Below the pieces are notes generated by a model. The model searched no databases and was not told the origin of the DNA. It worked only from the letters and a program-made list of their open reading frames with translations. A stretch of 64,000 nt of DNA, taken from contig NC_037092.1 in assembly GCF_002994745.2 (NCBI RefSeq), positions 3,896,501 to 3,960,500 on the forward strand, in the 5' to 3' direction. The stretch is from Rosa chinensis (Eukaryota > Streptophyta > Magnoliopsida > Rosales > Rosaceae). Shown here one piece after another: positions 11,338 through 23,649 of this stretch (positions are counted from its first letter, which is position 1; each line of letters opens with the position of its first letter). The position numbers and the translations under genes are program-made.

Positions 11338-11598
11338 AAATCGAGTAGAAATGTTAATGGCGAGGCTGTACCGCCATAGTTCATCGTTTATGTTAATGGC
11401 GAGGCTGTACCGCCATAGTTAGGTTTGGTTAAGGGTTAAATTTGGTTAGGGGTTGAGTCTTTTTGGCTCATGTAAGTCACTGGTGGTGGTGGTCCCGTAA
11501 CTTTGGTTTCGTTGATGCTGTAACCTGTATGGTTATTTGGTTATTAATGGAATGCGGTACTTTTCTCAAAAAAAAAAAAAAAAATCGAGTAGAAATGT
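11338..11598 (+). mobile_element. 5'-truncated LINE-type retroposon with 17-bp target duplication
   Basis: The body 11355-11581 ends in ttttctc plus an A tail. It is flanked by an exact 17-bp duplication, aaatcgagtagaaatgt (11338-11354 and 11582-11598). Inside, an approximately 30-bp piece (atgttaatggcgaggctgta...) is repeated twice. The last 150 bases, ggttaggggttgagtc...gtcccgtaac...ggttattaat..., match the 3' end of the element at 48930-49955. This is the signature of target-primed reverse transcription. It has no coding capacity. Confidence 0.9.
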
Positions 11599-11887
11599 GG
11601 ATTCCTTTGTACGCTAATGGATTTGTAAATTGTCGAATATAGGCATATCACATGGGTGCACAAAAATACTACCTCCTCCGTACATCTAAAGAATGACAAT
11701 TTTGTAAACACTCGTTTTGTTTACGAAATATTGTGGAAACATTTCCAAAATTAAAGAAATATTAAGAAATTCTACAAATATGTTATGAATTTTTTAATAA
11801 AATTATAAATAGAAAGGTGATCTCGAACATTTTTTTTCTGCTGAATAATATCGATGTTATATTTATCAACTGTTTGAGATATCAATT

Positions 11888-13666
11888 TTAAACATTGCAT
11901 CGCTTTTTCCTAAATCGAAGGCAAAAAAATCCTAGGAGAGTTTTCCTCTCACCCTAGTTTTTCTCTACGGAGTCCTAGCCTCCTTCCTTAGCCTCGCTAT
12001 CTCTTCCTTGCCTCTCCATCCCTCCATGGCCTCCATAGATGCTATCACAGCAAGTTTTGAGGCTTCTCTTGCTCTTGCTTCTGGTGGTAGCGCCCCGGAT
12101 CTGGGTAAGATTGGTGGTGGTCCAGTGTGCAAGTCATCTCAATCTTTTCTACTTGGCAAGCCTCTGACGCGCAAGCCCAAGCCGATGGATCCCAAAGCTT
12201 TCAAGGCTCACTTCCACCGTACTTGGATGGTGGATAAGGATTTTAGGGTCCAGGAAAAGGCGGGCTATGTGTTTCTATTCTCCTTTGAATCGCTTTGTGA
12301 TCAGAACAAGATACTACGCGGAGGAGTTTTGTCTTTTGATCGAGCTCCTATGTGCTTTGAAGAATTTGATGGGGTAAAGCCCCTGCATGAAGCCCAATTC
12401 AAGCATCTACGTGTGTGGGTTAGGGTTTCGGGGATTCCTCCTTTGTATGAAGAACCTGAAAATTTTACTCTTATCGGTAATCTCTTGGGTGGTTTCTTAG
12501 ACTATGATAAGAAGGAATTCAAGAAGGGTGGGATTTGGATCTTCTTCACCCATGATATCTCCAAACCTTTCTTGCTTGAGCGGAAGATTTTCTTGGATGT
12601 CGGCGTCGAACCGGTGCTTTAATTTCAGTTTGAACATTTGAAAGGGAGATGTTCACAGTATGGACTGGTCACGCATGCTTGGATTGCATGTGAGGAGTTG
12701 CATACTCCACTACCGTCATCTAGGGTTTTGAACTTTCCGGGGCCGTCAACCTCAGGAGGTTTGTTTTCCTTTTTGGCTCAGAACAAGCATGAGTTCTTCA
12801 CTACTTCCTCATCTATTCTGAAGAAGAAGAAACCAACCTTTTGTCGCGTTGAACGCCCTAACCCTCCATCTACTTCTCCTTCCGGGTCGTCTCCGATTTC
12901 GGATCCGGTTGATGGTAATGGCGAGAACATAGCTTCGGGGACAGAGCATGCTTTGGAGCAAACCTTGAGTTCGTTTTTGGCCCATAATGGTGCGACTGGA
13001 TCTGGTACAACTGAAGCTGCAACCATAGTGCAGGATATGCAACAAGATGTCGTGGCTTCAAAGAAAAGGGATAGGAATGGGGGTTGCGATCCCTTTCCGA
13101 ATAAGTTCAAGACCATTTTGGGTGGAAAAATTCAAACTTTGCAGGCTGATGCTTTGGGTTTGGTTGGAGACAACAATGATATTCCTCTTGTCACTCTCAC
13201 GAAGAAGATGGGTAGGCCGCCTGGTAGCAGGAATAAGAGCCAACACTCTGGGAAGAAGTCGGGAACGGCCCCTTTGAGACTCACCTACCCTGCAGTCGGT
13301 GCTTCAGGTTCTAGCCCTAGAGATAAGGGCAAAGAAAAGCTTTAGACTTTCCTGGTTCCTTTGCCTACTACTGGAAATTGAGTTCCTTATTACTTTCTTC
13401 TCAGTCTACTTAGTTGTACACCAATTGAGGTCTCTAAGCGACTAAATTTGCTTTTCAAAGGGGGTTAGTAGTGAGGATTTGATTTCTTGTATTTTAGGCT
13501 CAATAAGTGAGCATATGTGTTAACAGTGAAGGTACTTGTGTTTTGCTTGGCGGCTTGTGCCATCTAAATTTTAGGTATGAGACAGCATCTGATGTATGTG
13601 TCTTCTAGCCTTTAGTAATGAAGCTATCCTTTTCTCAAAAAAAAAAAAAAAATTAAACATTGCATC
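11888..13666 (+). mobile_element. Non-autonomous LINE-type element carrying only an ORF1-like gene
   Basis: The body 11902-13652 is flanked by the 14-bp duplication ttaaacattgcatc (11888-11901 and 13653-13666). It ends with ttttctc and an A tail of about 16. The 5' part is a pyrimidine-rich leader (cctctcacccta...), followed by one ORF1-type reading frame (12026-13345) and a 3' UTR of about 300 bases. There is no endonuclease, reverse transcriptase or RNase H sequence. The element is complete by its ends yet lacks ORF2, so it would need another LINE's enzymes. Confidence 0.85.
12026..13345 (+). pseudogene. LINE ORF1-like protein (DUF4283 + zinc knuckle), one stop inside
   Basis: The ATG at 12026 (MASIDAITASF) sits in a good context. 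The first ~200 residues resemble the DUF4283 domain of plant LINE ORF1 proteins: FHRTWMVDKDFRVQEKAG, FLFSFESLCDQNKIL, VWVRVSGIPP, LGGFLDYD. A TAA stop at 12620-12622 interrupts the frame. Directly after it, in the same frame, comes a zinc-knuckle remnant CSQYGLVTHAWIAC, in which the second Cys of CX2CX4HX4C has become Tyr. The C-terminal half is Ser/Pro/Gly-rich and carries an AT-hook-like GRPPGSRNK before the stop at 13345. The family role is RNA binding in retrotransposition. The nonsense codon and lost Cys suggest it is dead. Confidence 0.82.
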
Positions 13667-14726
13667 ACAAAATTCGAAAGCATATGTGAAAAGAAAATCT
13701 AGCAAAACTTTCATCGCAATTTCTTGCTGTATTCTATTGATTTATGAATATACCTCCAATTCTCTTGACTCCATATTAAGTTTCATCCAATATCTCAATT
13801 TGAATCGTATTCTTTCGTTAGTACAAATGGTGTATATTTTTGTTGTACATATGTTTCAAAGTTTATAAAGAAGTTAAAACAATTTTGTGGATGTTTTAAA
13901 GAACCGGTTCAAATCATATAAGAGCTTGGCTGAAATAGGAAAAGTAGTGTTCCTCATGCACGATTTAGATCAGGTACATCCTGAAAATTACATTTGGTGA
14001 ACACCATCAAACTCGCAATGTGAAGATGGCACTCAAATTGGGTTGGTTATTGATCACGAGAATCATATGAAGCCACATAATATTTCTGTTTCATCTGCCA
14101 TTTTTCACAGCCTGTGATCACGTGGTTCAAGTAGTTCACTGCCAGCTTGTTCCTAGTTAGTTGCTACTCACACTTCATTTCCCAACATTGGAGCTCATCT
14201 TCATTTTTATAGTACATTTTCCTCATCAAACTCACTGTCAAGGAGAAGCTAAAGCTCTTTGGACTTGAGATCAACAAAACAAGAATACAAGCTAGAAAAC
14301 AAAGTATAGGCAAACAGACAATTGATTATCAACCTCACAACACTAATGATTGATCAAAGGTACTAGTATCTTCGTGCTTATACTACCACAAACGTCTTGC
14401 ATCTCCAGGATAATGTGGACCTAGAACTGAAAATTCCCCTTCAGTGCCGTAGAATCTGAGCCATTAACTGATCATACCAGATGCAATCAAGTTCACAAGC
14501 ACTGCATTTTTCATGTCCCATTCATACATGGAGAGGCACCTGTCTGTATCCAAACCACCGCACTTTATTCCATTTCACTGATTGAATTCTCTGATGATCA
14601 CAAAGCCTGAACTAGAAATATAATCCGCATATCACTCAATACTGCTACCTTTTCCACTTTTGAGCTCTTTGATCACTATTCTCAGCAGCAAGCGATTCCC
14701 AGTCCCGGCAGGTTTCCTCTTCAGCT
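13667..14726. other. Intergenic, upstream of the dynein light chain gene
   Basis: No coding region or repeat was recognised. The last 100 bases are probably the 5' UTR of the dynein light chain gene. No convincing TATA box was picked out. Confidence 0.5.
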
Positions 14727-15151
14727 ATGTTAGAAGGCAAAGCGGTAGTTAACGAGACTGATATGCTTGAAACAATGCAGCAAGAAGCACTCCAATTAGC
14801 CGCCAAGGCTCTCGATATCTTTGATGTCACTCAACCTACTGAAATAGCTCAATTCATAAAGAAGGTTAATTACTTACTCTTCTTCCTCATCGAATCCTCA
14901 AATATTAGAGGCTACTGTGTACATGAATTTGGTACTTTTGTTTGTGAATGCAGGAATTCGATGAATCGTATGGAGCTGGGTGGCAATGCATAGTGGGAAC
15001 AGATTTTGGTTCGTTTGTGACCCACAGCCAGGGGTGTTTTATCCATTTCTGCATAGGTAGCCTTGCATTCTTGCTCTTCAGGGGTGCAGCTAATCTAGCC
15101 ACCTCGGCGGAGCTAAATAGGATTCCGACATTGGAGGCCTCAAATGCATAA
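14727..15151 (+). CDS. Dynein light chain, LC8 type
   Basis: This is an LC8/DYNLL-family homodimeric hub protein. In plants, which lack axonemal dynein in most lineages, it serves as a dimerisation partner of other proteins. There are two exons: 14727-14864 (MLEGKAVVNETDML...TEIAQFIKK) and 14954-15151, with a GTTAAT donor and a TGCAG acceptor. The second exon holds the family core EFDESYGAGWQCIVGTDFGS, FVTHSQGCFIHF, LAFLLFRGAA. The spliced product is 111 aa. The canonical LC8 fold ends at about FLLFRG (residue ~90), so about 20 residues (NLATSAELNRIPTLEASNA) are an extra C-terminal tail. The phase across the junction is exact. The gene is convergent with the NDB gene at 16371. Confidence 0.93.
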
Positions 15152-16370
15152 GCTTTGCATCATAATTCCCTTTCTTTAATTTTCTGTTCAATTCATATTG
15201 ACAAATAAATAAATGAATGTCGAAGAACGGATTCCAAGTTATGTCATCTCTCATATTCTTTTCAGCATCCATTTTATTAAGCTCAAGAAAAATGAAATGT
15301 GATTCAAACCCCCTCTACAGAAACGGAGTTTTTGTCTTAGATTGATGAAGAATTATGAGGGCAGAGGCAGAAATCAGAATAATAGGTTTCTCTCTTGCTA
15401 TCTAGGAAACCATGATACCTTATGCTGGCAAAGGTAAATAATATCAAACCCTGTCAAGACTCTTTTTTATTGAAATTCTCTAGTGTCATTTCCTCATCAT
15501 TGGTAAAACATGATTTTTAGCTTTTTAAAGTGAAAAACCTCAAAAATCTCTATCTAATTTGTTTTTAATGATTTTCTCGGTTTTCCGACTTTTGGAAATC
15601 GTTAAAAAAAAAAAAAATTAGGTCGAGATTTTTTAGGTCTGTTGGTTTTAGAATTGAGAAAATAACATTTTAGCAAAAAAAAACAGTGCTAATACACAAT
15701 TTCGGTGAAAATCATGGTTTTGGACCATTTTGTTTTTTGGGTGAAAGATACTGGATTGTCTCCCACGGATTTAAACATCACGCCTAATTTCGCATACTGC
15801 ATGAGCATGAGCATTGTTAGCCTTACTTGCTAGCACAAAGATATTGAGTAGCTCAGTCAAATTCCTGTAACCAGCCATAATCAATGATGGGAGGAAGTCT
15901 GGAGTCATCAATAAATAGTACACAAGCTGAAGCTTTGGATTGTTAAGGCGCTAACAAAAGTGTCTGAGACGATTGTTGTGGAAAGAAATTCATGCTCTTG
16001 TTAAGATCCAATTGCCAATGCTTAAGGTCTATACAAATACTCGATAACTGATTTAAGGGACATTTATTTTGGTATGACCTTTATGATCATCATTTCAATG
16101 AATCAAATGAATCAAAGTACTTCCTACAGAAACAAAATCCAGAGAAACTTGGTGTCTCCGATAGGACTAGAAAGAACTGAGTGTGAATAGCAAAATTGGG
16201 GACCTTGTAATCCCTACGGAATGTTGTTCATCAAAAGCAGTACTGGTCAGACTTGTTGGGTTTCAACTTTCAACAAGAGATCACTACTTAATTCTTCGTT
16301 CAACAAAAACTTGTTTATTGCCAAAATTGTGGTAAATGTGTGAACCGTATAGTCAAGATGATGTCTTCCC
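15152..16370. other. Intergenic between convergent genes
   Basis: This is the 3' side of both the dynein light chain (+) and NDB (-) genes. It contains the 3' UTRs and an A run at 15604-15617. I see no further gene, RNA or transposon ends. Confidence 0.5.
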
Positions 16371-19300
16371 TCAAATCTGACTAGAATCCCTTCCGAAAAT
16401 GAAACGCCTTACCCAGTCTGAAATGACCATTCCCCTGTTGCGCCAGCTAACTTGTTTGCTGAAAGTTGAGGAGGAAGCAAGAGAAACATCAAAATCATGG
16501 ACATTTCAACTAAACCTCAAAGAGATCAAAGAGGTGGTTATATACCTTGCATAAACAGAATACCAAAGCCACTGGGAACTGTAGCCAATTGACACCCCAT
16601 CACCGGGAAGAACAGGGAGTTGTGCAGCAGTTTGCTCACCTCCCAAAGGAGCAAATTGACCAAGATGCTTGTACCTTTCAAGAATAATCAATGGCATATT
16701 AGCACATTATAGCTAGCCTGCATGACTTACACAAAATTTAAACCCTGAATGAAGTGTCAATGTAGGTATCAAAGATCCAAGGGTTTTTGTTACAAGGATG
16801 AAAAGCTTACTGAACCTAAATTGGGTCTCATCTAATTCCAAAGAATGATTCCAGAAAAAGAGACACACATGCACAATAGAAACACAGATTGACTTGTACC
16901 TGAAGGGATGAAACCGATGGCGACCTTCTCCTCGAAACCTGAGAGGACCTTCTGGATATTTCTCACACTTTTCCATACGGTTGAAACAACTGGCAAGGTA
17001 GGCACCTTCTTGAGCTGCAACCTGATATTTCATTTAACAAGCAAATAAATACCTTGGCATGCCCTCAACAATATCCACATGTTCATGAATAGATCAATAC
17101 CTGGGCTGTAGCTGGAAGCATTTTCATCTGGGAATCCACTTTAGAAAGAGCTGTTTTGAAATCTTCAATGTTCAGCTCCACTGATTTGGTTGCACTAGCG
17201 CCCTTTGTTTCCTTCAAAAGATCAACAATATCACGCATCTGCATGTTCTTCAAATAAAGCTCCACTTGAGGATATCTTTCACAAATGTCATTGATGACTT
17301 CTTTCCATTCCTGAACTGTAAGTGTTCCTGATTTGTCCTTGTCTGCCTTACTGAATATGGCAGTGATATCTTCCTATAAAGCCAATAGGAATAAGAAAAA
17401 CAAGTAGAGAGATTAGTGATACGTTGAATCAAAAGGAACATTCCAATGTAATTGATAATGTGTGGACAATTGATAATGTGTGGACTTAGTAGTAACTACT
17501 AAAAGCAAATCAAAGTACTAGATGCATATTTGGTTATATGAAAACATGGATACATAACAGGTTTTTGTAAAGTTTGGTTGTCATTATTTCACGTCAATGA
17601 GAACTGTGTCTCTAAACTGATTATAGTTGACTGCTCCACTCACAAGTTATCCTCGAAGGGAAAACCAGGAGTAGTGCTGATATTTTGTTTCCAGAGACAT
17701 TGGTATAAAAGTTTAGGTTGAGAAGTAAGAAGGGTAGTTACCAGGACTTTTCGCTGATTGATTGTGGCACAATCACCAAGTGCATAGACTTTGTCACATC
17801 CCTCCACTCGTAACCATTCATCAGTTGCTAGAACACGTCTGTTAGCCTGTTAAAAGGTTCTTCATTAATCATTACAGTTGTAAACTTCATAGACACAATG
17901 CAACAATGAGATTTCAGAGGTTTAGAAGACCGCACCTGACCAATTTGATTCATGAAATCCCTTATGAAAGGCCGCGTTCCAATACCAGTTGACCAGAGAG
18001 CCATTCCATATGGCATGGTGGAAATTTCCCCAGTTTTCATTTCTTTGGTAGTGATTTGTTTATCATCTACTTTGGTAACCATTGCTCCAGTTTTTACATT
18101 AATACCCTCTCTGCGAAATTTTTCTTCAGCAAACTCCGTGATTCTTTTATCAAACCTGCAAAAACATTAGAACTTCAATGAGTAAGCTTCCGCGGTAATA
18201 GAAAGATACCTGTCTGTTCAACAGTTCTAAGTCAGATTCTCTACTTACATACTCAGAATGTGATTTCCAGCCTCGAGAAGTGTTATTTTAACTTTATCTT
18301 TTACCCCAGGATATAATTTGACCAAGTCTTCATTCACATAGTCATGAAGTTCTGCAGCAAACTCCACACCAGTTGGGCCACCTCCAACAACGGCAAAATG
18401 AAGAATTCTCTCCTTCTCCTCATCACTTACAGTTGGCAGGCTAGCCTTTTCAAAGCATTCAATAACAGTTTTTCGTATCTTCTGGGCATCTTCTACTTCC
18501 TGCATGAAGCAAGAATCTCAAAGATGAGTTAGTAACAAAGATGCATACATTGATTCCCACCACCTGAGAAACCTCATTCCAAACGAGATAATTTTACAGT
18601 ATTGCAAGACATGAATATAAAGGTTGCCAAGGACATCACCTTCAAGAAATGGCAGTTCTCCATCACACCAGGAGTATTGAATGTATTAACATTTGCTCCC
18701 ACAGATATTACAAGGTAGTCGTAGTCCACAACAAATTCTTTTTCCCCATTCTCTAGATTAGATCGGCAATAGACTTTCTTCTCTTTTGCATCAATCTTGA
18801 GACACTCAGCTTCAGTGAATTGAAAGCCAATCTTTTTCTGTATAAAAACGTCAAAAAAAGGAAGTTAAATGACAAGTAATTGAACTCTGGCACAAAATGG
18901 AATTGCAATCATAAAAATTAATAGAGACTTTATCTGCAGGGATATGAACCTAATTTCCAGGTTAACATAACTTCAAGTTTCAGCATGCACAATTGTCTAA
19001 TTGAAAGATTGCTGGCATGTAATCAACCAGAGACTGATAACAGTTTAATAAATAATAAGCAAAATAATGTTTACCAGAAAACAGAGACAGATATACAACA
19101 GCTTATATTATCTCACTGTGATTTACCTTTCTGACAATGTTACGAATTGGTTCAACAATGCTCCGAGGCTCCACGGTACCACAGGTAACACTCGGTAGTA
19201 AAGGGGTGAACGCAAAGTAATTCCTAGGAGATACAACATGAACATCGTATGAAGAATTTTTCAGACTCCTTAAGAAAGATGTTCCTGCCCACCCAGTTCC

Positions 19301-20287
19301 AAGTACAACCACCTTCTTTCTTTCCACATCAGGTGCACTACTACTGATCAGGTCAGAGTCTGAGTTCGCCTGAGCATAAGCCACATAGCCGCCGCCACTG
19401 CAACTCAAAGCAATAGACATAAGCCAACATATAATCACCAATCATGGCATGTATATATCATACATGACAAAGCGCAAAATGAGGGGTTTGCTTGGCAGAA
19501 ACTGCCGAAATCTGAGCATGGTGACATGACTGCCATTAAAGTGGCAGATCATTGCAACTCTATATCTCACATTGATTTTAGTCTATGAATTCCAATCCCT
19601 TGCATTTAAAAATTACACATTAAATGTTCTATAAGCAACTGAGCATGAAATAATTCCAACAGATCTGATTATTTCCATAGACTTGCAACAAAATTGGAAT
19701 GATTTAAGAACTTTCCAATTTTTTCACATGCTCACAAATTTGAAACTATACCAGATTTCCTCAGATTTTCAACTCCAAAAGATCTAATTGAAACTTCCAA
19801 AAAAATTGGAACAAAGCAGAGAACACATTTTTCAGCACGAAAACGCAATCAAACAGAGCTAAACTACAAGAACAGAATCTCATAAAGTATATTCCATTTT
19901 AGACGCGTAAAATTGCAGAGTCAAGAAAATAATAAACGAAACTTCATCAAATTTTAAAGTTTGAGGTGCAATTTTCTACAGAGATCTAACAGATTCCAGA
20001 GACTTCCAACAAAATCGGAAGAAAAACAGAGCACATAGTCTTCGGCATGGAGACGCCATATGTTACAAACTCAACGGTCCGAACAAAAAATCTAAACAAA
20101 CTCGGCCTTATTTTATTGCAATAATTAACAATGCTAGAACAAAAAATAAATCAGTAACGGCATGAACAAGAAGAAGAAAAAGAGAGAAAGAGTAGTACCT
20201 GACGGCGACGACGAGGAGAATATTGGTGAGCCTAGGGTTGGCACGGAAAGGTCTAGAAATCTTCTGGACGATTCCGAAATCTTTCAT
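16371..20287 (-). CDS. NDB: External alternative NAD(P)H-ubiquinone oxidoreductase, mitochondrial (NDB type)
   Basis: This is a type II, rotenone-insensitive NAD(P)H dehydrogenase on the outer face of the inner mitochondrial membrane. It passes electrons to ubiquinone without pumping protons. Ten exons were traced: 20287-20199, 19397-19127, 18837-18640, 18499-18249, 18155-17936, 17846-17742, 17373-17101, 17021-16900, 16674-16546, 16458-16371. All are GT-AG with consistent phase and give 581 aa, the normal NDB length. The first dinucleotide fold is VVVLGTGWAG (about residues 59-68) and the second is VVGGGPTGVEF (about 223-233). The EF-hand loop DKDKSGTLTVQE (about 389-400) has all calcium ligands and marks the NDB subfamily. 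The C-terminus SKQVSW...SDWVRRFIFGRDSSQI is typical. The N-terminus (MKDFGIVQKISRPFRANPRL) is basic, as for import. Which paralogue (NDB2/3/4) cannot be settled by eye. Confidence 0.95.
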
Positions 20288-20960
20288 TTCCGGCGCTTAT
20301 TCAGATCTGCACCGAGAGAAAATCACAGCGAGCAAAAACGTAACAGAGGCGGCGGCACGAGAGAGAGAGAGAGAACAATTGTTGCGTAAGAATTTGCGTG
20401 CGAATTTATGCGGTTGTGTTATGGAGAAAAGGAAAGAGAGAGGAGGGAGCCAAATTTATACGGAAGGGGGAAAAATCCGAAGAGGTTGGAGTGTGTGTTA
20501 AATGCGAGGAGGGTTGGTTCCAGATTTGCTCGCGACTTGGCGCGCAAGAAAATTCAGCCACGTGTGAAGAGAACGAGAGAATATTCGAAGCGCTTTATAC
20601 CGTGAGAGCACGACACGTAAGCGGAGATGGGGCCCTTGGGTGTGCTGGAACGCGAGAGTTGCGTGAGAAACAACAAAAAAAAGCACGCTTTGATTTTTTT
20701 TATTTTTTTTGGGGGATTATTTTATTGGGGGGTTTTTGGTGTGGGTGGCGATTTGGTCAAGGGAAAGCAAAAGCCACCTTTGATCACATGCCACATGGGT
20801 TGGAGAGGAAGGAAAGGAAAAAGCTGTAGTGACGATTGTGCACCGTCGAATTGTCTGACCAGTGACCAGGGACCCTGAATTGTGGGGGGTCTTGTTAGTT
20901 CTTTTTTATATAGACTAGGATCTTTTGGGTTTTGACATTTTGACGAGTTTTCTAAACGTA
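20288..20960 (-). promoter_or_regulatory. Upstream region of the NDB gene
   Basis: This stretch contains a purine-rich 5' leader (GAGAGAGAGAGA near 20360) and a G-box CACGTG at 20559-20564, a site type bound by bZIP/bHLH factors in stress responses. A segment at 20745-20960 recurs in diverged form at 21485-21735. NDB genes are known stress-induced genes in Arabidopsis, so a G-box would fit. The many short open frames here overlap each other and are not called. Confidence 0.5.
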
Positions 20961-23649
20961 CTTTTCACCTTTCCCACAGTTAACAAATTAGTAAAATAAC
21001 TTGACAAATTTCTTGCTAAAAGTCGCCCCTAGTAATCCAAATGAATAAAAACCTAGATGCGGGGAATGTGTTGGAATTGTGCTGCTCAATATTGAAAAAA
21101 ATATAATATAAACGACATAAGTGTACGGATCACTATTATTGGTATTGAGACAATTTAAAATAAAATTACGTATTAAGGTTATAATTTTTTGCTTAGAGAA
21201 TAGACGCGCAAGCTTGGAAACAAAAAACTTGCCAACCCATTTGAATGTTCATTTCCATTCCCGTAAGAAAACATTAATTATGAAAATATGAACCTAAATT
21301 ACCCATAATAAAAACTTGATTTCCTCTCCTCCCATAACACCTCCACATTTATTATGCACGTATTATTACCGTAAATTCACTGTATGTTAAATGAAAAAAT
21401 GAGTATTGTTACATGGAATTGAGGAAAAGTACAAAAATCTATCATTATTTACCAAAACTGTTGTGATATAAATTAGGGTTAGGGTTGTGGCGATTTGGTC
21501 AAGCAGTCAAGGAAAGCATCACAAATATAGCACATGCCATATGGTTTGGCAAAGAAGAAAAGCCACAGCTGTATTTGACGATGCACAAAGAATGACCTGA
21601 CTGGCTACCCAAAATAATGGGACGCTTTCCTAATTTTTTATACAAGACTAGGATCTTCAAGAGGGTAAAGCCAAACACATTTGATTTGACAAACATTGCT
21701 TTTCGGCTTTTGAGACGTCTAACATTGACCTAAGTTTAGTCTATTACCTAACTATCTACCAAGTTTCTTACAAAATAATTTTAATAAAGTTCATAACCAA
21801 TAAATTTGTTCTGGGCCCAAATTCAAAAGATGCTTCTTTGTTCTGGGCCTTTTGCTACCATAACCAGGCCTGGATTCAAGTAAACTACAATATGGGCCTT
21901 GGTCCGTTATATGTCAGCCCATCTCGAAGCCCACTTTGTATTTGTGACATGCAGAGGACTTGCCTTAAAGGAGGAGACGTTGACTTCTTATTTTAAGGGA
22001 AGAGAGAAAAAGAAATAGTTGACTATTTTATGTTTTGACCCACAGATATAAGAATGATGGAGGAGGTGAAAGATTCTTCAGAATTTAGGAACCAGAAGCA
22101 TGCAAGGTAGAAACATCAGCATCAGAAAGTCCTATAAACAATTGGACAGAGCTAGGGCTATGAATTTCTATGGCATACTAAACGATTTTAACTATTTGTG
22201 GATCTAACCCTGAACAGCTATACATTATTGGCATGTTGTTTAGTCTCTAAGATTCTAAAAGCCAACCATACTCGACAGCACGTCTGTTCGAGATCGAGCT
22301 CGAGTCCAAATTAGTGCCAGACTACTGATGAGAAGTTTTCCTGCCTATGTGCATGTACATATGTTTATCTATTTTGAGCTAAGCAAGTACTTCAAGAAAC
22401 CCAGTATCTATATAGAGCTAGCACAGTACGTACGTCCGTCTGTGCTGCTATCATGTTTGGCTATCTACCATGTTTATATAGCACTACTGCACATGGACGT
22501 CGTCATCTTTTTCGACAGCCACTACTAGCTAGCTAGCTAGGTTTCGATGACCTTGACTAATAATGCTCGGAGCCTCGATCGAGCGCTAGCTAGCTATAGC
22601 TCATTTGCACCCTTCGTATTTGGATGAGAAGATCGATCCAAACCAGTTGGTACGTTGTCGATGTTAGTATCTTGACACATGTCTATATTTGATGACTCTT
22701 TCAAACATGGCAGGCCAATTTCGACGTGATCATCGTATGTCTGCAATAGTCAAGGGATATGAGTGACTTACAATAGACCACTTGAGCTAGCAAATGTCAA
22801 GATCTAACATTAATTGTTTCAATTACGATATTAGACGTTGGATTATACATGTAGTGGAGTAATGAATCTGATTTGAAGTGTTTGAAAATTGCATATTAAG
22901 AAAAATTAGATTCATTTATATTATATCCTATTGTATGTTTAAATTTGAACATACTAGTGTGATTCTCATTCTTTCAACTCCGAGTTCTTGTATATACACA
23001 TTGAATACACTTACAACAACTCGTCTGAAATTGAATTATCCTTAATTGAAAATAAGCCCTTGAATAATTTAACTCATTTAAGAAATGTTTTGCCTATGGC
23101 TTCTCTCCACTTAATTCATGCATAAAGTGTAGACATGAGATAATGTGGATTTTGATTTCATTTGTGTTAAAAGTTATAACACTTGAAAACTCATAAATTT
23201 TACAAATCTTACGGTTGTCATTTTTTCATTTTGTTGAGAATATTAAATAATACTTTCAAATATAATTACCACTCCACGTGTAATTTTCTAATTTAAAGTA
23301 CATCCTCCTTCCTTACATCAAATCTATATTTCATTTTCATGAGTCATGACTTTTCTCATATTTCTTTCTTATCATATGCTTTTTGAACCAATTGTTACCA
23401 CAATAGCTCCACTTGTTTCTATGACCCCAAATCAAAATCATTGGTCTTATCATAATACGAAAACTATGGGGGGCATATTAGACATTCCGAACAAACATTT
23501 AAAGTTTTGGATTAGTGCTTAATATGTGTACTTGAACATGGGTTTAATACAACGGTAATCAATTACACAAACATTCAAAATCCCAAAACGCTCTATTCTT
23601 CACCATCTCAAAAAAAACATAATTAATTAAACCATTAATTAATCCCACA
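20961..23649. other. Intergenic
   Basis: This holds the diverged copy of the NDB upstream segment (listed separately). At 22500-22620 there is a stretch rich in the palindrome CTAG/GCTAGC, and after it ordinary AT-rich DNA. No gene was seen. Confidence 0.5.
21485..21735. repeat. Second, diverged copy of the NDB upstream segment
   Basis: The order of motifs is the same as in 20745-20960: gtggcgatttggtcaag, aggaaagca, cacatgccatatggtttgg / cacatgccacatgggttgg, a gacgat-tgcac block, agactaggatctt, then cttttgagac / ttttgacg. Spacing is similar and orientation is the same, so this is an old direct duplication of promoter-side DNA without the gene. Confidence 0.7.

Noticed and set aside
20162..20878. 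Several overlapping open frames upstream of the NDB gene
   Set aside because: They overlap in three frames and both strands, and some cover NDB exon 1. They are purine-rich low-complexity text, and the region is better explained as promoter and 5' UTR.
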